A stretch of DNA of 64,000 nt from Hondaea fermentalgiana (taxonomy: Eukaryota > Sar > Bigyra > Thraustochytrida > Thraustochytriidae). Made by a program: the position numbers and the translations under genes. A model generated the notes under the pieces. It worked only from the letters and a program-made list of their open reading frames with translations, was not told the DNA's origin and searched no databases. This document shows positions 9,801 through 16,899 of this stretch, in pieces. Location: positions 116,834 to 180,833 of the forward strand of contig NPFB01000049.1 in NCBI GenBank assembly GCA_014084085.1. Reading direction: 5' to 3'. Numbering within the stretch: position 1 is the stretch's first letter; the number at the start of each line of letters is the position of its first letter.

Positions 9801-11556
9801 CGCCTTGGCTCAAGCGAAACAAGAAGGTATTTCTCAGCATAGCACGAGCCAACCTGACGAGCAAGCGCCAGATTCGCAAGTCAAACTCCCCGAAAGTAAC
9901 TTTAACGGTCAGTTGGTGTCAGAGCTCCAAACTGCTCTGGAGCAAGCTAAACGCGATCTGCAGGCCGCCAATAATTCTGTAAAGGAAGGCGAGACAGCCT
10001 CGGCACTTCTCGAAGAGGAGAAACAGGGCCTCGAGGCTCGACTTGCAAATGCTGTCTCGGAGGCAAGTACGCTCGCTGGGCAACTGGAGAGCGTCATGAC
10101 GAATGTGCGCATTTCTGAAGCGGGCGCTCAGGAACTTCAAGCCAAAATAGACAAACTTGAAGGCGATCTCGCAATTGCGAAACGAGAGCGCGACGAGGAA
10201 CTCCGTGCAAGCGAGGAAGAGGCCAGGTCGCTACGAGATCAGATTGGCAATCTTTTTGCAGAGCGGGACGCGATGCAGGACAGCTATGCAGGAAGAGTCG
10301 CTAGTCTGGAGGAGGAACTGGCAAAGAGGGGCAAACTCGCAACAAAGGAACCGAGCTCAGGACCTGAGAAGCCGGGCTCGGGTTTGCAATCTGCAGAGGA
10401 AGAGGAGAGCCCCGAGTCATTGCGAGCGCAAATCGAGGAGCTCTTTAGCGAGCGTGATGCGCTGCAAGACGAGTTTGCTGCTGAGCTCCAGGCACTCCAA
10501 GGTCGTCTTGACGCCCAGCAGGAAGAGCACGAGGCAATGCTCAAAGAAGCCGTTGCTCGTGAGCGCCAGGCCGTCAACGATGCTTCGACGCTCACAATCA
10601 ACGCTTTTCGGGATATGGCGGAAGAGTCGAAAGAAGATCTCGATGAGGCCAAGACCGCAATTGCGTCGCTCAAGAGCGAGCTCGAGTCTGCGCAGCAGCG
10701 GCTCTCTCTTCTTGACGAGAGTACTCGAGATGGTCTTGAACATGCTATGCGTGTTGCCAAGGCGGAGCTCGACCCGCCTGTTATGACGCGCGAGAAAGCG
10801 GAGCGCATGCTACGCATGTTAAAAACGATGGCGACAATGCTCCATGACGCTGGGCGACAGTCAAAAGCGCAGCGTAAACTTATTGCTTCCGTCGAACACG
10901 GCATTCGTACTCATGCGCGACAACAACGGCAGCAGCCACAACAGCAAGGCAATGGCAGCGCCAGCGGCAAATTTTCCCTCGAGATGGAAGTGGCTGCCTT
11001 GCGCAGGGAGAAACAGGTGCTCGTACAGGCTTTTAAGCGGCTCGAATCCGGCCAAAAGCCGGGCGCAGAGCACAAGCTCTCTGCTTCTGCGGCACGACTC
11101 TTCCAGCTTCGTGCTCCAGAGCTTGGCAGGTTGCACGCCGCTTCAAAACGGCCCTTTACCTCGGGCGTGGTGGAAAAGGCATCAGCAAGTGTGGCATACG
11201 ATACAAAGGCCGCACATACTACGCCCCCAAAGACCGCCGCTACTGCGGGCGAATTTCAAGGGTATACCATGGGCGCCGCGGTCGATAAGACTCTCACGGG
11301 CGAAACGCAAGATGAAGGGTTCGCGCCGTCCACGCTCGATGCAGCTTTTGCTCCTCATGCGAGTGCAGGAGACGATTTGCAAGATATTAGTCTTGATGAT
11401 CTTGTGGGCGCAGACGAAAATGATGCGGCGGTCACAGGTGCTGGCGTCTCAGACTCAGACTTTGACAAAACCATGGCAAGCTCAGATGAGGGCACAGATC
11501 GGGGTGATCAGGCCCCATCAAGTCCAACGATGGACGACGCAATGGAGTGGGTGTAA
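3808..11556 (+). CDS. Giant coiled-coil protein with 53-residue tandem repeats
   Basis: An uninterrupted 2,582-residue frame from its first ATG at 3808; the open frame extends further upstream only with non-ATG starts and overlaps the preceding gene. The N-terminal ~350 residues are basic and then mixed helical (LQLYERLLDV, LLKLVLPTRELAALQLHQRD). A poly-Gln tract follows at about nt 4927-4960, and then about 2,000 residues of near-continuous Glu/Gln/Ala/Leu/Arg coiled coil. From 7540 to 8970 it contains nine 53-residue units beginning ELEQEVAHLRQTLEDAQ. The C-terminus is acidic and Ser/Thr-rich (SLDDLVGADE... MDDAMEWV). There is no motor, GTPase or kinase domain. Size and architecture fit a structural scaffold of the golgin, NuMA or centrosomal/basal-body kind, but similarity among coiled coils is not diagnostic. 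It is tail-to-tail with KIF9, with 112 nt between stops. Confidence 0.8.
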   Translation: MDVGAARRRRHEHDSGGPGPRRGGRALSAGSQPSRDGALAAAPGTPDRAPATSRRAAAKAQTRRAGDPEKGARSASWNSYESFDAARSRPPSTPDPQDLRQAAADLQEVLQLYERLLDVGGTTATHERNGLGPPDQTQRQHDDEDLLKLVLPTRELAALQLHQRDLVAILRQRIHRARSHARGLDGFDEGDDFDDEDRDLSQLPLRISGEALVQDLVIDGLERFMRERDPRDPAHRRDLLRLRYQLSQVRKDRDKIVAVMIQREHVDLSLYGQARAVLLSSVRELLDPPDANPEIDEFSRVEGTQGTRARDARLKSSSSAMRKWRIDVEGEDERDAASQASEPDLEANGSSLPMDRLAQVRARLKQARERKFRQQQQQQQQQQHQRQHIDSNYAQRRQGLQRPDSQELERLQRANAELRAELQTMQRSQQEKERQIDALERDMKEQSVMNSRVIKEMETMYEAKIEHAIIEHEAALEDVQRARALLESERDQHSRALADVRARLLKQAREEAQDHFKQWKEISEGAWRQQGSILSTQAAAKARDEVQEQLIAAARENEKLAARNEILASEVRGLQARCEQFEAQSSIEKTQASQSADFEKTIHDLKLSLEQAQFQRDTLQEEAFTYAEDLAKAQAANDEFAAEMSRVQEAARSLQQDRDSLQADLITSQEHASQVCESRDAGAAQIAQLQSNLERAQAELRDAAIAAESREAQLRHELESVRSELMHARESWSATYAENDAETSHLRSQLAAEAKRSQSAQEHVADLEAQIEGLRMQTTNELEDARVHHVNDVQALRTEIERLQAAIADKDDNLHSAEDAQAQAEKLLQQLRAEMHHKQDAQSTEMRGLQQALENERILSATLHARLADHDAVASMAAEERAQSEREVRDSPSECGRAAEDNTLNSSSGVQEVTLQLEKERDQAYEELILLRNEVDQAKRDLTQEQNERARLERELAELQVDHQRLSQYNHGTGMGNDIAQESAGVEDVNQQGQADQPRSEDDLERLSHEVEHIRASAAQAQAERAHLEEQVAYLQGALDQAHAKMNESQEPNGAVQGQAEELQAELKQARKAASDAGTERLRVERHAAQLQELLAQEQSHNRREAASFAAEKFALERQVADLHVALHRLQQSPSTRDRDDDTQEGGGGLGHQLAQLNSTLARAQKDSLAAVNTQVSQLRDALAESKSARDKLEQEQSRLTCELQEALQQNACLKESKASLAQDLEDSRLALEEVQLQSEREQAEIKEALERLRAALQESQRNSAQAQLQSDKLLGDLRTTLAAVQSQYAESKASNNELEEELQRLRVTLTNAQSDHAEVQAHSEQLISELRDSLRDTESEHVQEKDRNAHLEGELSQLRLAQKNMQDENARVQSQNEELVNDLRAALGEAHNVQAQAETNCVELEEQITQLRQALEDAQHESDQATAQSQELITGLRASLEGAQAEHTQGYTRNIELEQEVAHLRQTLEDAQRENALATAQNEELIAGLRASLEGAQAEHSQGHTRNIELEQEVAQLRQTLEEAQRESAKATTQSEELIAGLRASLQDAQAEHTQGHTRNSELEQEVAHLRQTLEDAQRENAQATSQSEELIAGLRASLQGAQAEHAQGNTRTSELEQEVKQLRQTLEDAQHESDQATAQSQELIADLRASLQGAQAEHAQGNTRTSELEQEVAHLRQTLEDAQRENAQATSQSEELIAGLRASLQGAQAEHAQGNTRTSELEQELTQLRMKLDQVLKENNDVMSQLAKTEEEASNLRNLLDEAKFTISKSQQDRVTLDGEVSRLCCALDDAQQQITQANHQKKLLEQRVEELGEAASMTQVQDAEVALRNSAKMEELREQLEQARAALDGARQNAADAHAEQERLERDLAQVRVESEANEDAAVHARNEKESLEHQVARVRESLEQVQETNAQERSSLMAENSKLEEQISQLRNALAQTQEAVTSGQATLVAENAQLESELEDLRTRISQEHRSSMNGKVEAERDDLMRQVVELQNALAQAKQEGISQHSTSQPDEQAPDSQVKLPESNFNGQLVSELQTALEQAKRDLQAANNSVKEGETASALLEEEKQGLEARLANAVSEASTLAGQLESVMTNVRISEAGAQELQAKIDKLEGDLAIAKRERDEELRASEEEARSLRDQIGNLFAERDAMQDSYAGRVASLEEELAKRGKLATKEPSSGPEKPGSGLQSAEEEESPESLRAQIEELFSERDALQDEFAAELQALQGRLDAQQEEHEAMLKEAVARERQAVNDASTLTINAFRDMAEESKEDLDEAKTAIASLKSELESAQQRLSLLDESTRDGLEHAMRVAKAELDPPVMTREKAERMLRMLKTMATMLHDAGRQSKAQRKLIASVEHGIRTHARQQRQQPQQQGNGSASGKFSLEMEVAALRREKQVLVQAFKRLESGQKPGAEHKLSASAARLFQLRAPELGRLHAASKRPFTSGVVEKASASVAYDTKAAHTTPPKTAATAGEFQGYTMGAAVDKTLTGETQDEGFAPSTLDAAFAPHASAGDDLQDISLDDLVGADENDAAVTGAGVSDSDFDKTMASSDEGTDRGDQAPSSPTMDDAMEWV
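7540..8970 (+). repeat. Nine tandem 159-bp (53-aa) coding repeats
   Basis: Unit starts fall exactly 159 nt apart at 7540, 7699, 7858, 8017, 8176, 8335, 8494, 8653 and 8812, with a decayed partial unit from 8971. The first three units are diverged, keeping mainly the hydrophobic pattern and a motif like EELIxxLRxSL. The last six are highly similar. Units starting at 8494 and 8812 differ at only three positions, all in their first 30 nt. 53 residues equals six heptads plus one hendecad, so a coiled coil can stay in register through the array. Confidence 0.9.
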
Positions 11557-11668
11557 TAAGAGTCATTTTGGCAAAAAGCAATAGAAAAAATCATGGTATA
11601 CTTTCTTTTCAAAGCAGCTTGAGAGGACTCGCGTCATCACATGAAAAAAAGAAATCGATATAAAGATC

Positions 11669-14044
11669 TTAGGCTCGTTTCTGTGCTGTGGGTTTGTGAG
11701 AGCGTCTGCGTTCACGCTCTCGCTGTGCCTTGGTGGCCTTAAAAAAGGCAACACTGTCCGGCTCCTGAGCCTGAACGCGCTCGATCTCAAGCTTGTCAAA
11801 CTGCTCTCCATCGTCAAGGATGTCTTCATCGTCGAAAGCCATCTTCTCTTCGCGAAGGCGCTGTGCATTGAGGTACCACGACTGAAAGTCCTTGAGGAGG
11901 CCAATCTTGATATGGTCACGTGTTTCGGAAAGACTTTCCTTCGCTCGACGCAACTCTGCATGTTCGTCATGAACATTGCGAAACTCCTTTTTCAGTTCTT
12001 TGGCTTGCTTCATGAGAATAAATTCCTCCTCGTCAATGATTCGCTCATCCCCGGAGGCGAGCTTGCCCTCGGCAGCCTTTTGTTCCTCGCGAATCGCGTT
12101 GATCTTTGTCTGCATATCGTCTTGTTCTGCCTGCAGAGCGCGTAGCCGCTGACGTTTCTCCTGCATCTGCGCAATGCACGCCTTGGTCTCACGTTGGTTT
12201 TGTTGCAGCTTCTCATGCTCCTTGACAGCAACCAAGCTCGTATACATTTTGAAAGCTGCCTCGCGATTGGCCGGAACCTGCGAAGGGTCAATCTGCTGAA
12301 CCCGCGACGCCTTGCGGGTCGAGCCATCAGCAAAGCCAGCGCCGCCTTCTTGCTCTTCCAATTCATTCTCAGAAGAAACCTCGATATTATCGGTTTCTCC
12401 GTCGGACGGGGCTGCACCAGTGTCCGCGGGATGGGACGCCGAGGGCGAGGAAGGATCTGCATGCTTGGATTCCATGCCATCTCCGTCTCCTCCGGCAAGG
12501 CCGTCAGGAAGATCCATCTCCTTCGGCCTGGCCCCAGGGGGCGCGTGACCAAGGCCAAAGCCACGTTCGTCTTCCTCCTCGCCGACGAGGCCATCGTTGG
12601 CGGCTCCGCTACGGCCAGAATGGCTCAGATCCCCGGAACTTCCGGCATGAGAAGCAGGCGTTCCATCTCGTGCCTGAAATTGAAACTGTTGACGAAGACG
12701 CTCTTCGACTTGTGCTTCGGCATGCTGGATGAGAAGCTTGAATTGGCGAAAGCATTCTTGCGCATGACGAACACTCTGAATGTCGATGGCACAGGCCTCT
12801 TCTTCATCAACGCTAGCTTCGGCAAAGCGCCGGACCTGCAAAGCAATATTGCGGCATTCCTCGGGCGTGTACTCCTCGTATGAGACTCCGGAGCGGTTCG
12901 CGAGCGCGTCATGCATCATTAGTTCCTGCTTGAGCTCGCGGATTTGGCGCTCGTATCTCCGCAGAAGCATGCCATCGTCACTCTGCACGTTTGCTGCAGC
13001 CTGGTTCTCGACGCGCATCATGCGTTGCGCCAATTTCAGGGTCGAGGTAGACTCTTCGAGGTGCTTGGCCTCACCCCAGATGCAAGCGATGAGCGAGGTG
13101 TTGCAGTTTCCTCCAAGAGAGTCCTTGAGAACGTTGGTAAGCTTGGTCTGGCGATACGGAATGTGTGAGCGGCTGCCAGAAGTGAGAGCGACCACGACCT
13201 GCTCCAGATATGTGAGCGACTTGTTGATGTAGCGCGACTCCTTGCGCAACTGTTCATCGATTTTTTCGCCAATGGCCTTTTTAAGGCGCTCCGAGCCGGC
13301 AAGGTCCACGAGGTTGAGCTTGCTGACGATGACTTCCTCGGCGCGAAGGCGAGCCTTTTGCTCGACATGTAGCGTGAAAATCGAATGCGAGCGGTTGGAC
13401 TGTTTGTTGAGTTGATGCTCGGCAACAATGCGGTTCTCCTCGCCGCGGAAGAGGACGCGCAGCGCTTCTTCTTCATTGGCAACAACCTCGCTGGTAAGAC
13501 CGCGAACTTGCATGGAGTGAGTGCGCGCATCCTCGGTGATTTGAAAGTCCTTGTCCGTGGCTGCGCCTTCGTCGTCAAGCAAATCAAAGATTTTCTCGTT
13601 GTAGATTTCCATAAAGGAAACAGACACGGTAAAGTCGTGTTGCGGCCGGTTTTCGATCTCAGCAAAGAGATGAGTGACGGCACGCGGGATGATGCCTCGT
13701 TGGGCGAAATTGTGAGTGTCACCCGTCATGGTAAAGGTCTTACCTGCGCCCGTTTGTCCGTACGCCATAATCGTCCCGTTGATGCCTTCCATGACGCCAT
13801 CAACAATGTGATCTGCAGCTTCGGCATAAATGGCCTCCTGCGCGCTGTTGTGAAGCACCTTGTCGAACTGGAATCTCCATGTGTCCCTCCGATTATCCAT
13901 GGCCGAGCGGTCCGATTGCTGTTCGACATCGCGTCGTTTGATGCGGATCGTGTTCTTGCTCGTGTCCACCTGAATTTGGTCTTGCGAGAAATTTGCCGTG
14001 GGTCTCGTACGCACCAGCACTTTGATGCATTCTTTGCGAGCCAT
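11669..14044 (-). CDS. KIF9: Kinesin-9 family ciliary motor (KIF9 orthologue)
   Basis: A 791-residue kinesin with an N-terminal motor. The P-loop GQTGAGKT is at residues 96-103, switch I reads NKQSNRSHS, and switch II is LVDLAGSE. Assignment to kinesin-9 (KIF9 / Chlamydomonas KLP1 group) rests on features outside the motor that match animal KIF9: the post-motor ELKQELMMHDALANRS segment, FGLGHAPPGARPK, IIDEEEFILMKQAKELKKEF followed by a coiled coil and FQSWY, and the tail EPDSVAFFKATKAQRE. In studied species KIF9 works in motile cilia, associated with the central pair, so this gene implies a flagellated stage. The length matches animal KIF9 (about 790). The ATG at 14044 directly precedes the motor. 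Divergent from the Cys/His-repeat gene. Oddity: the usual SSRSH of switch I is SNRSH. Confidence 0.93.
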   Translation of the reverse strand: MARKECIKVLVRTRPTANFSQDQIQVDTSKNTIRIKRRDVEQQSDRSAMDNRRDTWRFQFDKVLHNSAQEAIYAEAADHIVDGVMEGINGTIMAYGQTGAGKTFTMTGDTHNFAQRGIIPRAVTHLFAEIENRPQHDFTVSVSFMEIYNEKIFDLLDDEGAATDKDFQITEDARTHSMQVRGLTSEVVANEEEALRVLFRGEENRIVAEHQLNKQSNRSHSIFTLHVEQKARLRAEEVIVSKLNLVDLAGSERLKKAIGEKIDEQLRKESRYINKSLTYLEQVVVALTSGSRSHIPYRQTKLTNVLKDSLGGNCNTSLIACIWGEAKHLEESTSTLKLAQRMMRVENQAAANVQSDDGMLLRRYERQIRELKQELMMHDALANRSGVSYEEYTPEECRNIALQVRRFAEASVDEEEACAIDIQSVRHAQECFRQFKLLIQHAEAQVEERLRQQFQFQARDGTPASHAGSSGDLSHSGRSGAANDGLVGEEEDERGFGLGHAPPGARPKEMDLPDGLAGGDGDGMESKHADPSSPSASHPADTGAAPSDGETDNIEVSSENELEEQEGGAGFADGSTRKASRVQQIDPSQVPANREAAFKMYTSLVAVKEHEKLQQNQRETKACIAQMQEKRQRLRALQAEQDDMQTKINAIREEQKAAEGKLASGDERIIDEEEFILMKQAKELKKEFRNVHDEHAELRRAKESLSETRDHIKIGLLKDFQSWYLNAQRLREEKMAFDDEDILDDGEQFDKLEIERVQAQEPDSVAFFKATKAQRERERRRSHKPTAQKRA

Positions 14045-14853
14045 ACTTGCTTATGACACTTAGAAAGCGGCTCGCAGCACGAAAACCCAAGACTTGACCG
14101 TGGCACGAAAGCTCAGGACTTGTTCGTAGCGCGAAAGCTCGCGATTCGTCTACAGCTCGCAAGTACGCTCCAAACTTAGGAGTTCGTCTTGCTCGTGCTT
14201 GCTTGCTTGCTTTAGCAATTTCAAGTGTTGAATTTGTATGCCGTCTTCTACGATTGCTGAGATTGCTGCGCACGTACGTAGGAACAGCAAAGGAGAATTG
14301 AAAGCAATCGCCGCTGCCCAAAATCGCCTCCAGCGCAGTTTCCTTTTTCCCGGGACCTCGTTCGCCCTCTTCTCTCGCACGCAAGTTTTCCTTCTCCAGC
14401 CGGTGTCCGCCTTCCCAACCAGCCGCTCCCTAGCACTTCGAGCGCCGAAGCGCGCTTTCCCCCCACCAGCCGCGCGGCCAGATGTTTTGCCACGCTCACG
14501 CTCTCCAGCTCTGCAAGCTCGACGTTCCTCCTTTCACGAAACAGGGGAACCAAAACCAGAAGCAGAAGCAGAAGCCGAAGAAGACGATGAAAAAGAAGAA
14601 GAAGAAGAAGAAGAAGAAGAAGAAGAAGACGAAGAGCCTGAGCTGAGGTTCCGAGTCATCAACGGCTCGTAGCCCAGCGCACACCCTCCCGCGCGCACAC
14701 CCCAACGCACACCCTGTGCACACCGGGTCCCCGGGGACGCCCGTGGAGCCCGCGCTTTTCCGCCTGCTCCGGCGGGCGGGAGAGCGCGAACGACGCCGCG
14801 CCCGACCCCGATCCGGAGCCGGAGCCGGCGCCCGGCGCCCGCGCGAGCGGAGC
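14045..14853. promoter_or_regulatory. Divergent promoter region between KIF9 and the Cys/His-repeat gene
   Basis: 809 nt separate the two start codons. Next to KIF9 lie three 26-bp tandem repeats (14077-14154). Nearer the right-hand gene is a GAA tract (about 14592-14629) followed by GC-rich DNA. A glutamate-rich open frame across the GAA tract is not considered a gene. Confidence 0.6.
14077..14154. repeat. Three 26-bp tandem repeats upstream of KIF9
   Basis: Copies start at 14077, 14103 and 14129, exactly 26 nt apart. They share GCACGAAAGCTCAGGACTTG with a few substitutions, the third copy being the most diverged. They lie 33-110 nt upstream of the KIF9 ATG. Confidence 0.85.
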
Positions 14854-16692
14854 ATGACGAGGGGCGGCGCGCGGCGGTCTTCGCGCAGGCTGAACGCGAA
14901 GCGCGGCCGGCCCGATGCGGATGGCGAGGCCGCGCCCGGCGAGGGCTTCAAGCGCCTGCGCATGCTGGCCGCGCTCGTGAGCGACAACAAGTCGGGCTCC
15001 GGCAGGCGCAGCAAGCGCAAGGCCGCGGCCGCCGCCGCCGCTGCCAAGGCCGCGTCCTCCTCCTCCTCCTCAAGGACCTCCTCGGCTGCGGCCGACGCCG
15101 CAGAGGAGGACGCGGAGGAGTCGCGGACCGAGGCCGCTCAGGCGAAGACGGCCAAGGGAAAAAAGCGGCCCGTCAGGACGCGCGGAAAGGCGAGCGAGGC
15201 CGGCAACGACGACGACGGCGATGGTGATGATGTTGGTGACGATGTGGGCGAGGAGAGAAAGCGGGCCAAGGGCGCGAAGCGGCATGACGTTAAGAGCGCG
15301 ACCGAAAAAGCAAAGGCTGCTGTCTCAGCTCGCAAAATGAGCGAGAATGACGCGGAAGACACCATGGAGGATCGCGAAGTTTCTCGTGCAAGCGTCCCGA
15401 CCGTCATCAACAATAAAAAAGGTGAAAGTGGTGCCGAAACCGCCGCCGCCGCCGCCACCGCCGATACCACAACCACTACTGGGGGCATTGCCAGTACCAG
15501 TTCCAGCGCCAACACCAGCGGCAATACCAAGGACAACACTAACATCGAGGACATCAATTCCATCCTCAACGATGCAAAGGACGGCAGTAATGACGCCCTC
15601 AAAAACAGCAGCAGCAGCAGCAGCAGCAGCAACAATGAAAGCAGCAGCAGCAAGAAAAACAGCAGCAGCATCCGAGAGGATGCTGCTTTTGACCAAGAGT
15701 CTCCAAACAATATAATTGCCTCCACAGACAGCAATATCATCCGTGGCGGCAAAGATGGTCTCGATGACAGCGGCGAGGCGATCTTGACTCAATACGAAGG
15801 GGTCCCCTCGACGGCAATTCCAAGCGCTGACATCGAGCATACTTCAAATTCTGTCGAAGTTGGCATGCTCGAGCCTCTCGAGATTACAACGACCAAAGTC
15901 ATTAACGAGGTTCAGGCGAACGAAAAGGCTGAAAAGAAAAAGGCGCGTAGGTGCAGATTTGAAGGGTGCGCACGCGGTGCCAAGACTGGGGGATTTTGCA
16001 CCGCGCATGGTGGTGGAACGAAATGCATCGAACCAGGGTGCATGAAAAATGCGCAGCTTTATGGAAAGTGCAAAGGTCATGGAGGACGTCGCTTGTGTAC
16101 TGAAGATGGATGTTCGAACGGTGCCGAGACGGGAGGAAAGTGCAAACGTCATGGAGGTGGTCGTCGCTGCGACGAGCCATTGTGCGACAAATCGGCTATT
16201 ACTGGTGGCAAGTGCATGCGGCACGGCGGCGGTCGACGCTGCAAAATTCCAGACTGCACCAGAGCCGACGCTGGTGGAGGCGTGTGCATCCGCCACGGCG
16301 GCGGGCGGCGATGCAACATGGAAGGATGCAACAATTCAGATCAAGGTCAAGGTTTTTGCAGGAGTCATGGAGGCGGTAAGGTTTGCAAGATTCCTGATTG
16401 CTCCAAGTATGTGATTGCAAGAGGTCTTTGCTTTCGTCATGGCGGGGCGAAAAAGTGCCAAGTGCCAGGGTGCGATAATCAGGACCAGGGCCGCGGAAAG
16501 TGTCGTGGGCACGGCGGAGGTAAGCGTTGTGCCGTTGAAGGTTGCGAAAAGAGCGCACAGCGTCGTGAAAGGTGCTGGAAGCACGGTGGCGGCAAGCTCT
16601 GCGACGTACCGGGATGCCGCCGCGCGGATCGCCGTGGCGGTAAATGCAAGATACATCTTGGATTGGAAGCCACCGACAGCGCGGTCGCTTGA
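14854..16692 (+). CDS. Cys/His-repeat nuclear-type protein ('WRKY19-like' zinc-finger repeats)
   Basis: A 612-residue protein from the first ATG at 14854; the open frame upstream has only a GTG start. Residues 1-365 are low-complexity: an Arg/Lys/Ala-rich basic N-terminus with several possible nuclear localisation signals, then Ser-, Thr- and Asn-rich runs (for example the CAG-encoded Ser tract near 15607). Residues 367-606 hold ten tandem 24-residue units of the form C-x4-C-x8-C-x2-H-GGG; each offers three Cys and one His, a plausible zinc site. Such arrays are widespread in oomycetes and other stramenopiles and are often annotated as 'WRKY transcription factor 19-like', but no WRKYGQK core is present. 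A nucleic-acid-binding role is inferred from the basic N-terminus and zinc-site pattern only. Confidence 0.88.
   Translation: MTRGGARRSSRRLNAKRGRPDADGEAAPGEGFKRLRMLAALVSDNKSGSGRRSKRKAAAAAAAAKAASSSSSSRTSSAAADAAEEDAEESRTEAAQAKTAKGKKRPVRTRGKASEAGNDDDGDGDDVGDDVGEERKRAKGAKRHDVKSATEKAKAAVSARKMSENDAEDTMEDREVSRASVPTVINNKKGESGAETAAAAATADTTTTTGGIASTSSSANTSGNTKDNTNIEDINSILNDAKDGSNDALKNSSSSSSSSNNESSSSKKNSSSIREDAAFDQESPNNIIASTDSNIIRGGKDGLDDSGEAILTQYEGVPSTAIPSADIEHTSNSVEVGMLEPLEITTTKVINEVQANEKAEKKKARRCRFEGCARGAKTGGFCTAHGGGTKCIEPGCMKNAQLYGKCKGHGGRRLCTEDGCSNGAETGGKCKRHGGGRRCDEPLCDKSAITGGKCMRHGGGRRCKIPDCTRADAGGGVCIRHGGGRRCNMEGCNNSDQGQGFCRSHGGGKVCKIPDCSKYVIARGLCFRHGGAKKCQVPGCDNQDQGRGKCRGHGGGKRCAVEGCEKSAQRRERCWKHGGGKLCDVPGCRRADRRGGKCKIHLGLEATDSAVA
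15952..16671 (+). repeat. Ten 72-bp units encoding C-x4-C-x8-C-x2-HGGG
   Basis: The repeat is exact in length: ten units of 24 codons with no insertions. Linkers after the HGG core vary (GTK, RRL, GRR, GKV, AKK, GKR, GKL). The tenth unit ends CKIHLG, without the GG pair. Confidence 0.92.
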
Positions 16693-16899
16693 GAACATTG
16701 TTTCGTTTCAGTGGATCTGTAGTTGGTGACTCTCTTAAATTTTCTCTCGACAAAACTCGCCGTTTATTTTCCGTTCGTTTTTACCTATTTTTATTTTGTC
16801 ACTGGCAACTGACAGCTGATGATAGCATATGACGAATTTTGATTATCAAACGCTGATGGAAAGCCAAAGGGTACAAGCAAGGCATCATTAAAATGAGTC

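Noticed and set aside
14238..14672. Open frame ending in a long glutamate run
   Set aside because: The Glu run is simply the GAA microsatellite; the rest is low complexity in a divergent promoter region.
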